Below are positions 1-8,563 of a DNA stretch of 35,280 nucleotides, in pieces. Each line of letters opens with the position of its first letter. Position 1 is the first letter of the stretch. Made by a program: the position numbers and the translations under genes. This stretch comes from a bacterium (GTDB lineage: Bacteria; Verrucomicrobiota; Verrucomicrobiia; Opitutales; Opitutaceae): assembly GCA_010027235.1 (NCBI GenBank), contig RGVP01000008.1:1-35280 (forward strand), given 5' to 3'. The notes under the pieces were generated by a model. It was given only the letters and a program-made list of their open reading frames with translations. It did no database searches and was not told the origin of the DNA.

Positions 1-484
1 AGACGCAGGCCGCGAACGCCGCCGCCACGTCATCTGCCACCACCCCCCAACCACCGGGTAGATCCTGGAGGCGAGAAATACCCAGCGGCTTGGCGATATC
101 GAAGACCCGGAAAAGCCCGAACCCGCCCAGAAATACCGCCCAACGCCAGTCCGCCACCCATGCCGCGGGCAGGCCCTGCCAGCCGAGGAAACAGAGCGGC
201 ATGACGACAAATTCATCGAGCACCACCCCGCCGGGATCACGTTGCCCCAAACGTTGTTCCGCCTCCCCGCAAAACGCCACGGACAGATAAAGCGCAGGCA
301 GACTTGCCAGCAAAATTTGCCACCCCGGCAGACCAGCAAAAAAGACCGCGAAATAGAGCAGACCGGCCAATGAACCCCAGGTGCCCGGACCCGGTTTCAT
401 TCGTCCCATCGGCCCGACCATGGCGATATTCACCACCCAAACGGTAGGCAAAAAACGCGGCCAACGCGGTTGTCTAAGAATCAT
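1..484 (-). CDS. pgpA: Phosphatidylglycerophosphatase A (C-terminus cut by window edge)
   Basis: This membrane phosphatase removes the terminal phosphate of phosphatidylglycerophosphate to give phosphatidylglycerol. The frame is open from ATG 484 to base 1, giving 161 codons without a stop; the last residues lie outside the window. The N-terminal part has KPGPGTWGSL, the middle has DPGGVVLDEFVVMP, and the end has FRVFDIAKP followed by LPGGWGVVADDVAAAFAA. These match the conserved blocks of PgpA, including the acidic DD pair. Hydrophobic stretches between them fit membrane segments. The start codon overlaps the pgsA stop as ATGA, so translation is probably coupled. PgsA makes the substrate of this enzyme, so the pair forms a two-step pathway. 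The family assignment is firm; only the 3' end is unknown. Confidence 0.93.
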   Translation of the reverse strand, partial: MILRQPRWPRFLPTVWVVNIAMVGPMGRMKPGPGTWGSLAGLLYFAVFFAGLPGWQILLASLPALYLSVAFCGEAEQRLGQRDPGGVVLDEFVVMPLCFLGWQGLPAAWVADWRWAVFLGGFGLFRVFDIAKPLGISRLQDLPGGWGVVADDVAAAFAACV

Positions 485-1080
485 TCGGCAAAGTAGGACC
501 AATTCCGTTTAAGGTAACGGTAGCCGGACCAAACCGCCAGGAAGGTCCCGAGCACATAGCCGATCAGGCCGGCCTTATGCACCCACTCGGAAAGGCCGTG
601 CATAGGCCAGCCGGTCCAGAGCGCGAAATCGTTTTCCAGCATTGGCACGGCGAGGAGGCAGCCGATGGCGATCATCTGGGTGATGGTTTTGGCCTTGCCG
701 CCACTATCAGCCGCCACGACTATACCCTTAGTGGCCACCACCATGCGCATGCCGGAGACCATAAACTCTCGGCCGATTGTAAGGAGCACGAAGGTGATGG
801 GGAGGTCCTCGTCGTGCCGCACCAAAGCCACCAAGATGCCGATAACCAGAATCTTGTCGGTTAAGGCATCCATGAATTTACCAAAATTCGAGACGGTTCC
901 CCGTCGGCGGGCGATTGCGCCGTCCAGCCAGTCACTGATCGCCGCCGCAATAAAAAGACCAAACGCGCCAGTCGCGGCACCCGTCCAGCCCGCAAAGGCA
1001 CGGTCCGCATACATCAGCCCCACGATCACAAACATCATAGGTATGCGCGAAAGGGTAAGGATATTGGGCAGGTTCCACAT
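481..1080 (-). CDS. pgsA: CDP-diacylglycerol--glycerol-3-phosphate 3-phosphatidyltransferase
   Basis: The enzyme condenses CDP-diacylglycerol with glycerol-3-phosphate to phosphatidylglycerophosphate at the inner membrane. The 199-residue protein carries the complete CDP-alcohol phosphotransferase signature DGxxAR-x8-GxxxDxxxD, with D53, G54, A57, R58, G67, D71 and D75. It starts MWNLPNILTLSRIP, the usual PgsA N-terminus, which is why ATG 1080 is preferred over the upstream ATG at 1125. Several hydrophobic helices follow (about residues 13-24, 37-50, 77-90, and two near the C-terminus). The stop overlaps the start of pgpA by four bases. The 203-base gap to the divergent coaD gene holds no other recognisable gene. 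Confidence 0.96.
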   Translation of the reverse strand: MWNLPNILTLSRIPMMFVIVGLMYADRAFAGWTGAATGAFGLFIAAAISDWLDGAIARRRGTVSNFGKFMDALTDKILVIGILVALVRHDEDLPITFVLLTIGREFMVSGMRMVVATKGIVVAADSGGKAKTITQMIAIGCLLAVPMLENDFALWTGWPMHGLSEWVHKAGLIGYVLGTFLAVWSGYRYLKRNWSYFAE

Positions 1081-1283
1081 GGGGTTGCAGGCGGTAGGGG
1101 ATTGACGATCCCGTAACCACGGCAACGCGCCGCCTGCACGGAGGCAAGGGACTTATGCTACAAGGCGCCCGCAGGGCCCCTAACGGTTTCGCGTTCACTT
1201 TGTCACCGAGTTCGATTTTACTCTAATTTAGTCCGGTGAACCGCGCAAGCCCGCCGCCGCTCCCACCTTCTCGATTTACCACC

Positions 1284-1769
1284 ATGCGCCATTGCATTTA
1301 CCCCGGCACCTTCGACCCCATTACCTTCGGGCACCTCGACGTGCTCGCGCGGGCGGCGCGACTCTTTGACCGTGTTACCGTGGCCATCGCCCACAATCCC
1401 GGCAAAGGCCCTCTCTTCTCGCCTGAGCAGCGCCTTGATCTGGTTCGGACCGTGACGACCGACCTGCCCAATGTTGAGGCCACCCTCTTTGACGGCCTGC
1501 TCGTTGAATTTGCTCGCGCCCACAATGCGATCGCCGTGATCCGCGGCATCCGCGCCCTCTCCGACTTCGAGTTTGAGTTCAACATGGCACTCATGAACCG
1601 CCACCTCGAGCCTGCCCTGGAGACGATTTTCGTAATGCCCCGGGAGACTTACAGCTACACGAGCTCAAACCTCGTGAAGCAAGTCGCCAAGCTAGGCGGC
1701 GACGTCTCACATTTTGTGCCGCCTGCAGTCGGCCAAGCCTTACGCACCGCTTACGGTCAAGCCGGGTAA
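1284..1769 (+). CDS. coaD: Phosphopantetheine adenylyltransferase
   Basis: CoaD catalyses the penultimate step of coenzyme A synthesis, transferring AMP from ATP to 4'-phosphopantetheine. The 161-residue product has the usual family length. It shows the nucleotidyltransferase signature YPGTFDPITFGH (TFGH at 14-17), RGIRALSDFEFEFNMALMNR near residue 90, and YTSSNLVKQVAKLGGDV near 125, the counterpart of the ISSTxVK loop. ATG 1284 was chosen because MRHCIYPGTFDP is the standard N-terminus; the frame runs further upstream to 1236 but that part is not conserved. The gene stands alone, divergent from pgsA and convergent with the DUF4197 gene. No clear intrinsic terminator is visible in the 62-base convergent gap. 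Confidence 0.97.
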   Translation: MRHCIYPGTFDPITFGHLDVLARAARLFDRVTVAIAHNPGKGPLFSPEQRLDLVRTVTTDLPNVEATLFDGLLVEFARAHNAIAVIRGIRALSDFEFEFNMALMNRHLEPALETIFVMPRETYSYTSSNLVKQVAKLGGDVSHFVPPAVGQALRTAYGQAG

Positions 1770-1831
1770 AACCCATCTTCGAAAACCGTCGCCCTCCTTG
1801 CGGGCCGCGAGAAAACCGCCAGCCGCCACGC

Positions 1832-2533
1832 TTAACGGAGCATATTAAAAGCCGCTTTCACGAACGGGTCGTTCGCCTGCGCTGGATCACTGCGGTAAGC
1901 ACGTTCCTGACGCTCAAGGTATTTAAAAACGTGGTCCAACGCCTGATTCATGGCCTGATCCTGCAAAGCCGTCAGGGCCACCTTGGTATCCGGAATTTTG
2001 GCGCCTGAGACCGCGATAAACGCATCCATGGCGGCGGGTAGGCCCGCAGATTCCGCCGCCTGCTTCAAGAGGGGACGCAGCTGCTCTTTGATTTTGGGCT
2101 CCACGCCCTTGCGCAATGTATCCAGCAAGGCATTACGATTTGACCGGAGACTCGCGAGATCATCAAGAGCGACCGTCCCCGTCGCGCCCCGAATCGCTTC
2201 CACCGCTTGCGGCACCGCGTCCGTCACGAGTTTATTCAAGATGCCGGTCAAGGCATCCGCCGCCGCACCTTTGCCTGCCGCGCGCAGGGGTTCGGCGAGT
2301 TTGGTAAACCCAGCCGACATCACGAAGGGCGGCGGCACCGTGGCGGCGGCCTCGGTGAGACTGAGGTCCAGAAACTTGGCGATCCCGTCGGAAAAGCTCA
2401 CTTGCCCACCGTAAGATTCCTGATCGGCGACTTTATGTGCCTTCTCAATTGCCTTGGCGTAGATGCCTTGGGCGGAGGCAAACGGGGCGGAGCACAGCAG
2501 CAGTAAAGCGAGGCGCGAGGGGTGGGTAAGCAT
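1832..2533 (-). CDS. DUF4197 family exported protein
   Basis: This is a 233-residue protein of unknown function. Residues 1-22 (MLTHPSRLALLLLCSAPFASA) form a signal peptide ending in a plausible signal peptidase I site, so the protein is probably periplasmic. The rest is helical and resembles DUF4197: a region around LTEAAATVPPPF and LAEPLRAAGKGAAADAL, a central TDAVPQAVEAIRGATG, and a typical ending with ALDHVFKYLERQERAYRSDPA and DPFVKAAFNML. A TTG six codons upstream (2551) is an alternative start, but ATG 2533 places the signal peptide properly. It follows pgl by 57 bases in the pentose-phosphate operon, though nothing in the sequence links it to that pathway. Confidence 0.8.
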   Translation of the reverse strand: MLTHPSRLALLLLCSAPFASAQGIYAKAIEKAHKVADQESYGGQVSFSDGIAKFLDLSLTEAAATVPPPFVMSAGFTKLAEPLRAAGKGAAADALTGILNKLVTDAVPQAVEAIRGATGTVALDDLASLRSNRNALLDTLRKGVEPKIKEQLRPLLKQAAESAGLPAAMDAFIAVSGAKIPDTKVALTALQDQAMNQALDHVFKYLERQERAYRSDPAQANDPFVKAAFNMLR

Positions 2534-2590
2534 GACGACATCTTGCGCCAAACCCCCGTCTCGGGCAAGCCGTCAGCGGTCCGACCGCAC

Positions 2591-3322
2591 TTAGAGTCGA
2601 GCCGCAGCCGGTTCGTCGACCAGCCAGACCACTCGATCCGCGCAGGCCCGCAGCACTTGCGAAGGCACGTTGAGTTCGTCAATCGGCCCCCGATGCACCT
2701 GGTGGAGCGCATCGGCCTTGGACGCACCCAACGCCATCACCACCACCCGGCCGCACGCGCGTAACCCGGTAGGCGTAATGGTGAGGCGCCAACCCTTACC
2801 GGGCACCTCTTGTCCGCCAAAAAGCAGGCCGCCGTCATCGCGCAGCAAGGGGGTGCCGGGAAAGAGCGAAGCGGTGTGGCAGTCGTCGCCCATGCCCAGA
2901 AAACACAAGTCGTAGGCTCGACCAGGGCCGGCGAGGATAAGCATGGTGCGACGGTAGGCCTCCGCTGCCTCCGCCACCGGCCACGCTACCATCCAGGGAT
3001 GACGACGATCGGTGGGCACGCCCAGCGGAGCGAGCAGTTGCCGTTCGGCGTTGCCGAAATTGCTCTCGGGGCTGCTGAGCAAGACGTGACGCTCATCGCT
3101 GACCGTAAAATCCGTGCCTGCGAGCAGCCCGGCCGGGAGGCCGCCGTTTTCGGCACACCATTGGTAAAAGGAAGCGGGGGTGCTGCCGCCCGTCAGCGCC
3201 CACAGAAAACGCCCGGCCCTCGCCGCCGCGCTGGAGTCCAAGGTTAGCCTAAGGGCCTCGGCAAAAAGCTCGTTACGAGCGCCTACCACCACGCGGCCAA
3301 AGTCGGATGAAAGTTCACGCAT
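2591..3322 (-). CDS. pgl: 6-phosphogluconolactonase
   Basis: The enzyme hydrolyses 6-phosphogluconolactone, the product of Zwf, to 6-phosphogluconate. The 243-residue protein has the 6PGL blocks LTGGSTPASFYQW (43-55), SDERHV (75-80), ESNFGNAERQLLAPL (86-100) and LGMGDDCHTASLFPGTP (142-158). The last block normally reads G-M-G-x-D-G-H-T-A-S-L-F-P-G; here residue 148 is Cys where Gly is usual, while the His and the acidic residue before it are kept. The gene starts 8 bases after the opcA stop, so zwf, opcA and pgl are almost certainly one transcript. Family membership is clear from several independent motifs. Confidence 0.93.
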   Translation of the reverse strand: MRELSSDFGRVVVGARNELFAEALRLTLDSSAAARAGRFLWALTGGSTPASFYQWCAENGGLPAGLLAGTDFTVSDERHVLLSSPESNFGNAERQLLAPLGVPTDRRHPWMVAWPVAEAAEAYRRTMLILAGPGRAYDLCFLGMGDDCHTASLFPGTPLLRDDGGLLFGGQEVPGKGWRLTITPTGLRACGRVVVMALGASKADALHQVHRGPIDELNVPSQVLRACADRVVWLVDEPAAARL

Positions 3323-3330
3323 AAGAGGAA

Positions 3331-4317
3331 TTAGAAAAACATGGCCTCAGCCAAGGCAGCCTCGGGACTAAGCAGACTGATGGCCGTGGAGAGTTCACTA
3401 GCGGCACCGCGGATGCGGGCCGAGAAATGTGCGCAACCGCGGACAAAGTCCCCCTGAAAACAAAACCGATGATCCCCTTGGTAGCGGAAGCGTAATTCGA
3501 CGGAATCAGGTTCCGCCGCAGGATCGGGCGCAGACTCTACCGCCAGGCCGGTCGGCGCTCCGCAGGCCACAAGGCGCGTGAGAGCCCAAGCCGCGAGCAC
3601 CCGCGCCTCGGCCCGGCGGGCACTACCGTGGCGAACGACCACCGCCTCCAAGCCCTCGATCAATGCAGGGGGCGCATAGGCGCTCAAAAATTGCCCGATG
3701 GATTGCCGCACCGGCAAAAGGCGGGCATTCACCAGATCTCGCACCGCCTCCGGGTGCGGCCAGCTAAGTTCGCTGCTCTCCCCTTCAGGCACAAGGGAAC
3801 GGTCCAGGAGCACGCGTTTAGCCCGACCCAGCAAGTATTGGTAAGCACCCAGCTTGGCCGTAGACGAGAAATTGTGCGCCCAGTAATAGAGCGGGAGATC
3901 CGTAGAAAGGCAGATTGAAACCTGATTCTCCAAAAATTGCCGAGCCGCCGTTGGGTAGCTCAGCATAACAAACTCGCAACAGCGCAAATCGCCCCGCGTT
4001 TTGCCTGGATGGCACTCAGCGTAAATCTTGGCCCGCAACTCGCCGTCGACGACGTTTTCGTCTCGGATCGGACATAACACGACCACGCGGCAGGGATAGC
4101 GTTTGGAAAACCGCACCGCCGTCTGGAACTGCACAAGGGCGTCCTCGGCCGTGGTGTGCATGCCGAGGTGTAGGACAAAGTTGACCTGCGTGGCTTTGGA
4201 GTCCTCGCCCGGTTTGAGACCGGTGCCGGCATCGGCCGCCCAGAGACGGGCCAGATTCTTGGCGATGGCTCCGACCGGAGTTTCCTGACCGGGCAGAGCG
4301 TCGAAAATAGAGGGCAT
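3331..4317 (-). CDS. opcA: Glucose-6-phosphate dehydrogenase assembly/activator protein OpcA
   Basis: OpcA-type proteins assist assembly and allosteric activation of glucose-6-phosphate dehydrogenase in cyanobacteria and actinobacteria. This 328-residue protein was recognised from its overall pattern: VNFVLHLGMHTTAEDALVQF, an RYPCRVVVLCP strand, the Cys-containing DLRCCEFVMLSYP, LSTDLPLYYWAH, a KRVLLDRSLVPEGE segment, and a C-terminal beta-rich lobe. It lies directly between zwf (53-base gap) and pgl (8-base gap), which strongly supports the call. ATG 4317 (MPSIFDALPGQETPV) was chosen; the frame continues upstream into zwf but that extension is not conserved. The Cys pair in CCEF is a possible redox site, which is speculative. 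Confidence 0.88.
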   Translation of the reverse strand: MPSIFDALPGQETPVGAIAKNLARLWAADAGTGLKPGEDSKATQVNFVLHLGMHTTAEDALVQFQTAVRFSKRYPCRVVVLCPIRDENVVDGELRAKIYAECHPGKTRGDLRCCEFVMLSYPTAARQFLENQVSICLSTDLPLYYWAHNFSSTAKLGAYQYLLGRAKRVLLDRSLVPEGESSELSWPHPEAVRDLVNARLLPVRQSIGQFLSAYAPPALIEGLEAVVVRHGSARRAEARVLAAWALTRLVACGAPTGLAVESAPDPAAEPDSVELRFRYQGDHRFCFQGDFVRGCAHFSARIRGAASELSTAISLLSPEAALAEAMFF

Positions 4318-4370
4318 AGCGGGAGGGACGAAAACTGAATCCTGATAACCAGTTCCTGGCACTGCGCCGC

Positions 4371-5909
4371 TCAGGGCTGGCGCCAAGCGTGGGCGTTCTT
4401 TGAGAGCAAGGCATCCGCGCAAACTGGTCCCCACCCGCCGGCGACATAGGAATCCATGCCCTCGCGACCCGCCGCGGCCCAGGCTTTAAGGACCGGGGTG
4501 TAGAGCTGCCACGAGGTTTCCGCCTCGTCGCCACGGATAAAGAGCGTGCCGTCGCCGATCATGGCATCGAGGACCAGACGCTCGTAGGCTTCGGGTGTAT
4601 TCGACCCATAAGTCGTGGCGTAGCGAAAATTCATCTTCACCGGCTGAGTGCGTGTCTCGAGGCCGGGGACCTTGCCGTTGAGAATGAGAGAGAGCCCTTC
4701 ATCGGGCTGGATCTGGAAAGCGAGGGTGTTTGGGGCCAGATCGAAGCGGTCGCTGCCGGCAAACAAGGTGCCGGGCGGGCGCTTAAACTGCACCGCGATC
4801 TCGGTGACCCGGCGGGCCATGCGTTTGCCGGAGCGAAGGTAGAAGGGAACGCCCTGCCAGCGCCAGTTATTGATAGAAAGACGCACAGCGGCGTAGGTCT
4901 CGGTCGCGGATTGCGGATTGATGTCCTGCTCCTCAAGGTAGCCCTTGGCCGCTTTACCGCCCATCATACCTGCCGCGTATTGCGCCCGGGCTACGTCACC
5001 ACCCGGACCGAGATTCAGTGGCTGAATCGCCTTCAGCACCTTGACCTTCTCGTTGCGAACGGCCTCGGCATCGAGGGACACCGGCGGCTCCATCGCGGTG
5101 AGTGCGACGAGCTGCATGGTGTGATTCTGGATCATGTCTCGCAGCGCCCCACTCTGCTCATAGTAGCCACCGCGGGTGCCGACGCCGACCTCCTCGGAAA
5201 CCGTGATCTGCACGTGGTCGATGTAGTTCCGGTTCCAAAGCGGTTCGAAAATTGAGTTGGAGAAGCGCTGCACCAACAGGTCTTGCACGGTCTCTTTGCC
5301 GAGGTAGTGGTCGATGCGGTAGACTTGATGCTCCTCCAACACCTCGCGGATCACACCGTTCAGCGCCACGGCGGACTCGAGATCCTTTCCGAAGGGCTTT
5401 TCGATAATGACCTTAGTATGGAGCGGCGTGCCAAGGTAGCGCGAAGCCAAACCGGCGGCGCCTAGATTGCGCAGGATGGGGGCGAAGACCGAGGGCGGGG
5501 TCGAGACGTAGAACAGCACCTGCACCTCGCGGCCAAGCTGGGTCTCGATCGTCTGGATGTGGGCGGCGAGCCGCTTGAATGCCTCCAGCTCATCATAACC
5601 GCCGGCCACATAGCTGGTGTTGCTCGCGACATGGCTCCAGACATCCGCATTCAATTCGCGCCGGGAAAACTCCTTGATCGCGGCGGCCGCCGCCACCCGG
5701 AAATCTTCGTCGGGTATGGCTTTGCGACCGTAGCCCACCAGGAAAAAATCAGCCGGCAAGAGGTGATCGAAAGCGAGATTGTAGATCGCGGGGATGAGCT
5801 TGCGGGCAGTGAGGTCACCCGAAGCGCCAAAGATCACGATGATCGTGGGCGGCGTGCCGCGGTGCTTGCTCAGACCTTGTAGAAAGGGATGACGGGGGGC
5901 GTCGGACAT
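4371..5909 (-). CDS. zwf: Glucose-6-phosphate 1-dehydrogenase
   Basis: Zwf oxidises glucose-6-phosphate to 6-phosphogluconolactone with NADP+ and is the entry to the oxidative pentose-phosphate pathway. The 512-residue protein has a Rossmann fingerprint, IFGASGDLTARKL, near residues 26-37. It also has the EKPFGKDL block around 170-177 and the active-site signature RIDHYLGKE at 198-206 with the catalytic His. The later TEIAVQFKRPPGTLF and YERLVLDAMIGDGTLF blocks are also standard. ATG 5909 (MSDAPRHPFLQG) gives a normal length; the frame runs on to 5981 without conserved residues. It is the first gene of the zwf-opcA-pgl-DUF4197 unit. A 98-base gap separates it from yraN, also on the minus strand. 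Confidence 0.97.
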   Translation of the reverse strand: MSDAPRHPFLQGLSKHRGTPPTIIVIFGASGDLTARKLIPAIYNLAFDHLLPADFFLVGYGRKAIPDEDFRVAAAAAIKEFSRRELNADVWSHVASNTSYVAGGYDELEAFKRLAAHIQTIETQLGREVQVLFYVSTPPSVFAPILRNLGAAGLASRYLGTPLHTKVIIEKPFGKDLESAVALNGVIREVLEEHQVYRIDHYLGKETVQDLLVQRFSNSIFEPLWNRNYIDHVQITVSEEVGVGTRGGYYEQSGALRDMIQNHTMQLVALTAMEPPVSLDAEAVRNEKVKVLKAIQPLNLGPGGDVARAQYAAGMMGGKAAKGYLEEQDINPQSATETYAAVRLSINNWRWQGVPFYLRSGKRMARRVTEIAVQFKRPPGTLFAGSDRFDLAPNTLAFQIQPDEGLSLILNGKVPGLETRTQPVKMNFRYATTYGSNTPEAYERLVLDAMIGDGTLFIRGDEAETSWQLYTPVLKAWAAAGREGMDSYVAGGWGPVCADALLSKNAHAWRQP

Positions 5910-6007
5910 AGCGTAAAGAATGTCTAGTCTACGCGGCGGTCCACTGGTTCGGGCAAGGCTAATGCGGGCGCGCATCAGCATAAAACCGCTCGCCCCGCCG
6001 TCCCCGG

Positions 6008-6541
6008 TCAGCCGTGGCTATGTGAGGAACGGGCCGGAAAGAGGGGCACGTTGCGATAATGCCACACTCGCCGCCCCGCTCGCAGCGAGGCTAGGCGGGG
6101 ATCGAGCTTCTGGGCGTGGAAAGCCGCCACCCCCTCGGGATCGGCCCCGTGCGCCACCTCGATGATATCAAACCGATAGTGGCGGGCGGGAGGACGCAGG
6201 CTCTTGAGATAGGCGGTGCAGGCCCGCAACAGCACGGTCTTCTTTCGGCGATCCACCGCTTGATAGCCACCCACCCTAGCCCCGGCGGCGCGCGCCTTCA
6301 CTTCCACAAACACCAAGACCGGCTCCGCATCGCCGCGCCCAGCTGGGTCTTCACAGACCAGATCCAATTCCTCACGGGCATCGGCAGGATTGCGCCAGTT
6401 TCGCGCCAGAACCCGCAACCCGGCCGCTTTTAAATGCGCCTCCGCCGCACGCTCACCGGCGGCCCCCGCCTCGGCTCGGGTATTTACCGACGGACGCCAC
6501 TTCCGCCATAACCCTGCAAAAGTCTCCCAAATGCCGCTCAT
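6008..6541 (-). CDS. YraN family (UPF0102) endonuclease-fold protein
   Basis: This is a 177-residue member of the YraN/UPF0102 family, which has a restriction-endonuclease-like fold and no settled function. The visible core is AGAAGERAAEAHLKAAGLRVLARNWR, then ELDLVCED, then VLVFVEVKARA, corresponding to the family E...ELDLI...FVEVK active-site pattern. A YLKSLRPPARHYRFDIIEV segment follows. ATG 6541 (MSGIWETFAGLW) was chosen because the family homology begins shortly after. The frame stays open for 73 further codons up to 6760, but that region looks like ordinary intergenic sequence. The 252-base divergent gap to rph has no convincing promoter hexamers; only an A/T-rich TAAATAAAAT at 6771-6780 stands out. 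Confidence 0.9.
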   Translation of the reverse strand: MSGIWETFAGLWRKWRPSVNTRAEAGAAGERAAEAHLKAAGLRVLARNWRNPADAREELDLVCEDPAGRGDAEPVLVFVEVKARAAGARVGGYQAVDRRKKTVLLRACTAYLKSLRPPARHYRFDIIEVAHGADPEGVAAFHAQKLDPRLASLRAGRRVWHYRNVPLFPARSSHSHG

Positions 6542-6793
6542 GGGCTTTGTGTTTGCGAGAGCCAGAGCACGCTGCAACCCTAGTATTTTCGCGTCTCCAC
6601 CCATCGCCCCGACTTCCTTCTTCATAACCGATATCACCAATGAGCGCATAGGCTCGAAGGTCGGAGCGCCGTAAACGTTATCCAGATTTTCATCCGGCCT
6701 TAGTGCCTTAGCACTTTTATCGTCCGATATCCTCCAGCCCCCAACTTCGCGGTTTCGCACCCTTCGTGATTAAATAAAATCCGAGTCCCCACT

Positions 6794-7546
6794 ATGTCCA
6801 CCTCCCCACGGCCAGACGGCCGCCTTCCCGATCAGCTGCGCCCAGTTAAGTTTGAGGCTGGCATCGCCCCCCATGCGACCGGTTCAGTGCTCGTTGCCTT
6901 TGGCGAAACCCGCGTAATCTGCGCCGCTACCATCGAACCCGGAGTGCCCTCCTGGATGAAGCAACAAAAGATACCCGGCGGTTGGCTAACCGCCGAATAT
7001 TCGCTGCTGCCTTACAGCACCCACGAGCGCAAACCGCGCGACATCTCGCGCGGCAAGCTCGATGGACGCACCGTTGAGATTCAGCGCCTCATCGGTCGTT
7101 CGATTCGAGCCGTCATCGACCTTGATAAACTCGGCCAAAATACCCTTTGGATAGACTGCGACGTGCTTCAGGCCGACGGCGGCACCCGCACCGCCTCCGT
7201 CACCGGCGCCTACCTCGCGGCTCGTCTCGCCGTGCAATCCCTGCTCGATGCCGGCCGCCTCAAGGAAAACCCCCTCGTAGATTCTGTCGCCGCCATCAGC
7301 GTCGGCCTGCTCCAAGGCCGCCCCCTCCTTGACCTGCCCTACGCCGAGGACAAAGACGCCGAGGTGGATTGTAATATCGTCATGACAGGCCGTGGACGCT
7401 TCGTGGAAATCCAAGGCGCCGGCGAAGAATCCACCTTCTCTGGAGAAGAATTCCAAACCCTACTCTCCCTCGCCCAAAAAGGCATCCGGGAACTCTCGTC
7501 CGCCCAGACCGCTTTCCTCAGCCGCGAGTTGCTTAAGTTCAACTAA
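6794..7546 (+). CDS. rph: Ribonuclease PH
   Basis: RNase PH is a phosphorolytic 3'-5' exoribonuclease that trims tRNA 3' ends. The 250-residue product begins with the family RPDGR motif (residues 6-10) and continues with GETRVICAATIEPGVPSWM and GGWLTAEYSLLPYSTHERKPRD. It then has RLIGRSIRAVIDLDKLGQNTLWIDCDVLQADGG and the C-terminal DLPYAEDKDAEVDCNIVM followed by FVEIQGAGEESTF. All of these are canonical, with the phosphate-binding GGTRTASVTGA loop intact. ATG 6794 gives the expected start. metF follows after 19 bases and is probably co-transcribed. Confidence 0.97.
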   Translation: MSTSPRPDGRLPDQLRPVKFEAGIAPHATGSVLVAFGETRVICAATIEPGVPSWMKQQKIPGGWLTAEYSLLPYSTHERKPRDISRGKLDGRTVEIQRLIGRSIRAVIDLDKLGQNTLWIDCDVLQADGGTRTASVTGAYLAARLAVQSLLDAGRLKENPLVDSVAAISVGLLQGRPLLDLPYAEDKDAEVDCNIVMTGRGRFVEIQGAGEESTFSGEEFQTLLSLAQKGIRELSSAQTAFLSRELLKFN

Positions 7547-7565
7547 GCCACCCACCCTTCAATTG

Positions 7566-8453
7566 ATGAACGTCTCCCGCGCCGACCGTCCCATTTCCGA
7601 CCTTTTCGCTGCGGGTCGCCCGCTGCGTTCCCTCGAGTTTTTCCCGCCACGGGATGATGCCGGTATCCTTGCCCTGAGGGCCACCGCCACCGCCCTGCAA
7701 CGCATTCCTTGGGATTTTGTCTCAGTGACTTACGGGGCCGGCGGCACGACGCGCGAGCGCACCGCCCAAGTCAGTGCCTTGCTCAAAGATGAACTCGGCT
7801 TTACCGTCATGCCGCACCTCACCTGCGTTGGCCACAGTCGCACCGAGCTCGAGAGCATCGCCGATCAGCTTTATAGCGGCGGTTTTCGCAACATCATGGC
7901 CCTGCGCGGAGACGCCCCCAAAGGCGCTACCACCTTCACGCCCGCGCCCGATGGTTTGCGATACGCCAGCGAGTTGGTGGCCTTGCTAAAAACCCGCCAC
8001 CCCGACTTTTGCCTTGGTGTAGGTGGCTACCCAGAAAAACACCCTGAAGCCGTCTCCTTGGAGGCCGATCTGGATACCCTGAAGCGCAAGGTTGATGCCG
8101 GTGCCAGTTTCATCACCACCCAACTGTTTTTTGATAATAGCATCTATCGCCGGTTTGTGGAGAAATGCCAAAAGCACGGCATTACCGTGCCCATCGTGCC
8201 GGGCATCATGCCAGTCTTGTCGCTAAAGCAAATCCAGCGCATCGCCACCCTGTCCGGCTCGGTTCTGCCTCCTGCGCTATTGCGCCGCCTGGAGGTGGCC
8301 AGCGAGGACGACATCGTCGTGGAATTTATCGGCGTCGACTGGGCGCTCGATCAAGTTCGCGATCTGATCGCTAACGGCGCCCCGGGCTACCACCTTTATA
8401 TTCTCAACCGCGCCCGCAGCGCCCTGACCCTCGCCGCCGGTCTGGCCGCCTAG
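7566..8453 (+). CDS. metF: 5,10-methylenetetrahydrofolate reductase
   Basis: MetF is a flavoprotein that reduces 5,10-methylene-THF to 5-methyl-THF for methionine synthesis. The 295-residue TIM-barrel protein shows SLEFFPPRDD near residue 22, SVTYGAGGTTRERT, PHLTCVGHSRTEL, GGFRNIMALRGDAP, the FITTQLFFDNSIYRRF segment and VPIVPGIMPVLSLKQI. These include the residues that bind FAD and folate. The reading frame continues upstream to 7392 inside rph, but homology begins only at MNVSRADRPISDLF, so ATG 7566 was used. It ends 110 bases before the convergent AAA+ gene. That gap holds an A-rich stretch and no clear intrinsic terminator. Confidence 0.96.
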   Translation: MNVSRADRPISDLFAAGRPLRSLEFFPPRDDAGILALRATATALQRIPWDFVSVTYGAGGTTRERTAQVSALLKDELGFTVMPHLTCVGHSRTELESIADQLYSGGFRNIMALRGDAPKGATTFTPAPDGLRYASELVALLKTRHPDFCLGVGGYPEKHPEAVSLEADLDTLKRKVDAGASFITTQLFFDNSIYRRFVEKCQKHGITVPIVPGIMPVLSLKQIQRIATLSGSVLPPALLRRLEVASEDDIVVEFIGVDWALDQVRDLIANGAPGYHLYILNRARSALTLAAGLAA

Positions 8454-8563
8454 CCAAGCAGAATAAACAAGACGAAACAAAGGCGTAGAATCGCAAAATA
8501 TCAAGAATATGAAGGGGTTTGCATTCCTACGCGGCGCTTTTACGGGCAGGAGTATAGTAGAGC

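Noticed and set aside
6542..6760. 73-codon N-terminal extension of the yraN frame
   Set aside because: YraN proteins start near residue 1 of the shorter form, and the extension has no family-like residues. It may hold a leader or promoter.
7392..7565. Upstream extension of metF into rph
   Set aside because: The added residues match nothing in MetF and overlap the conserved end of RNase PH; homology begins at ATG 7566.
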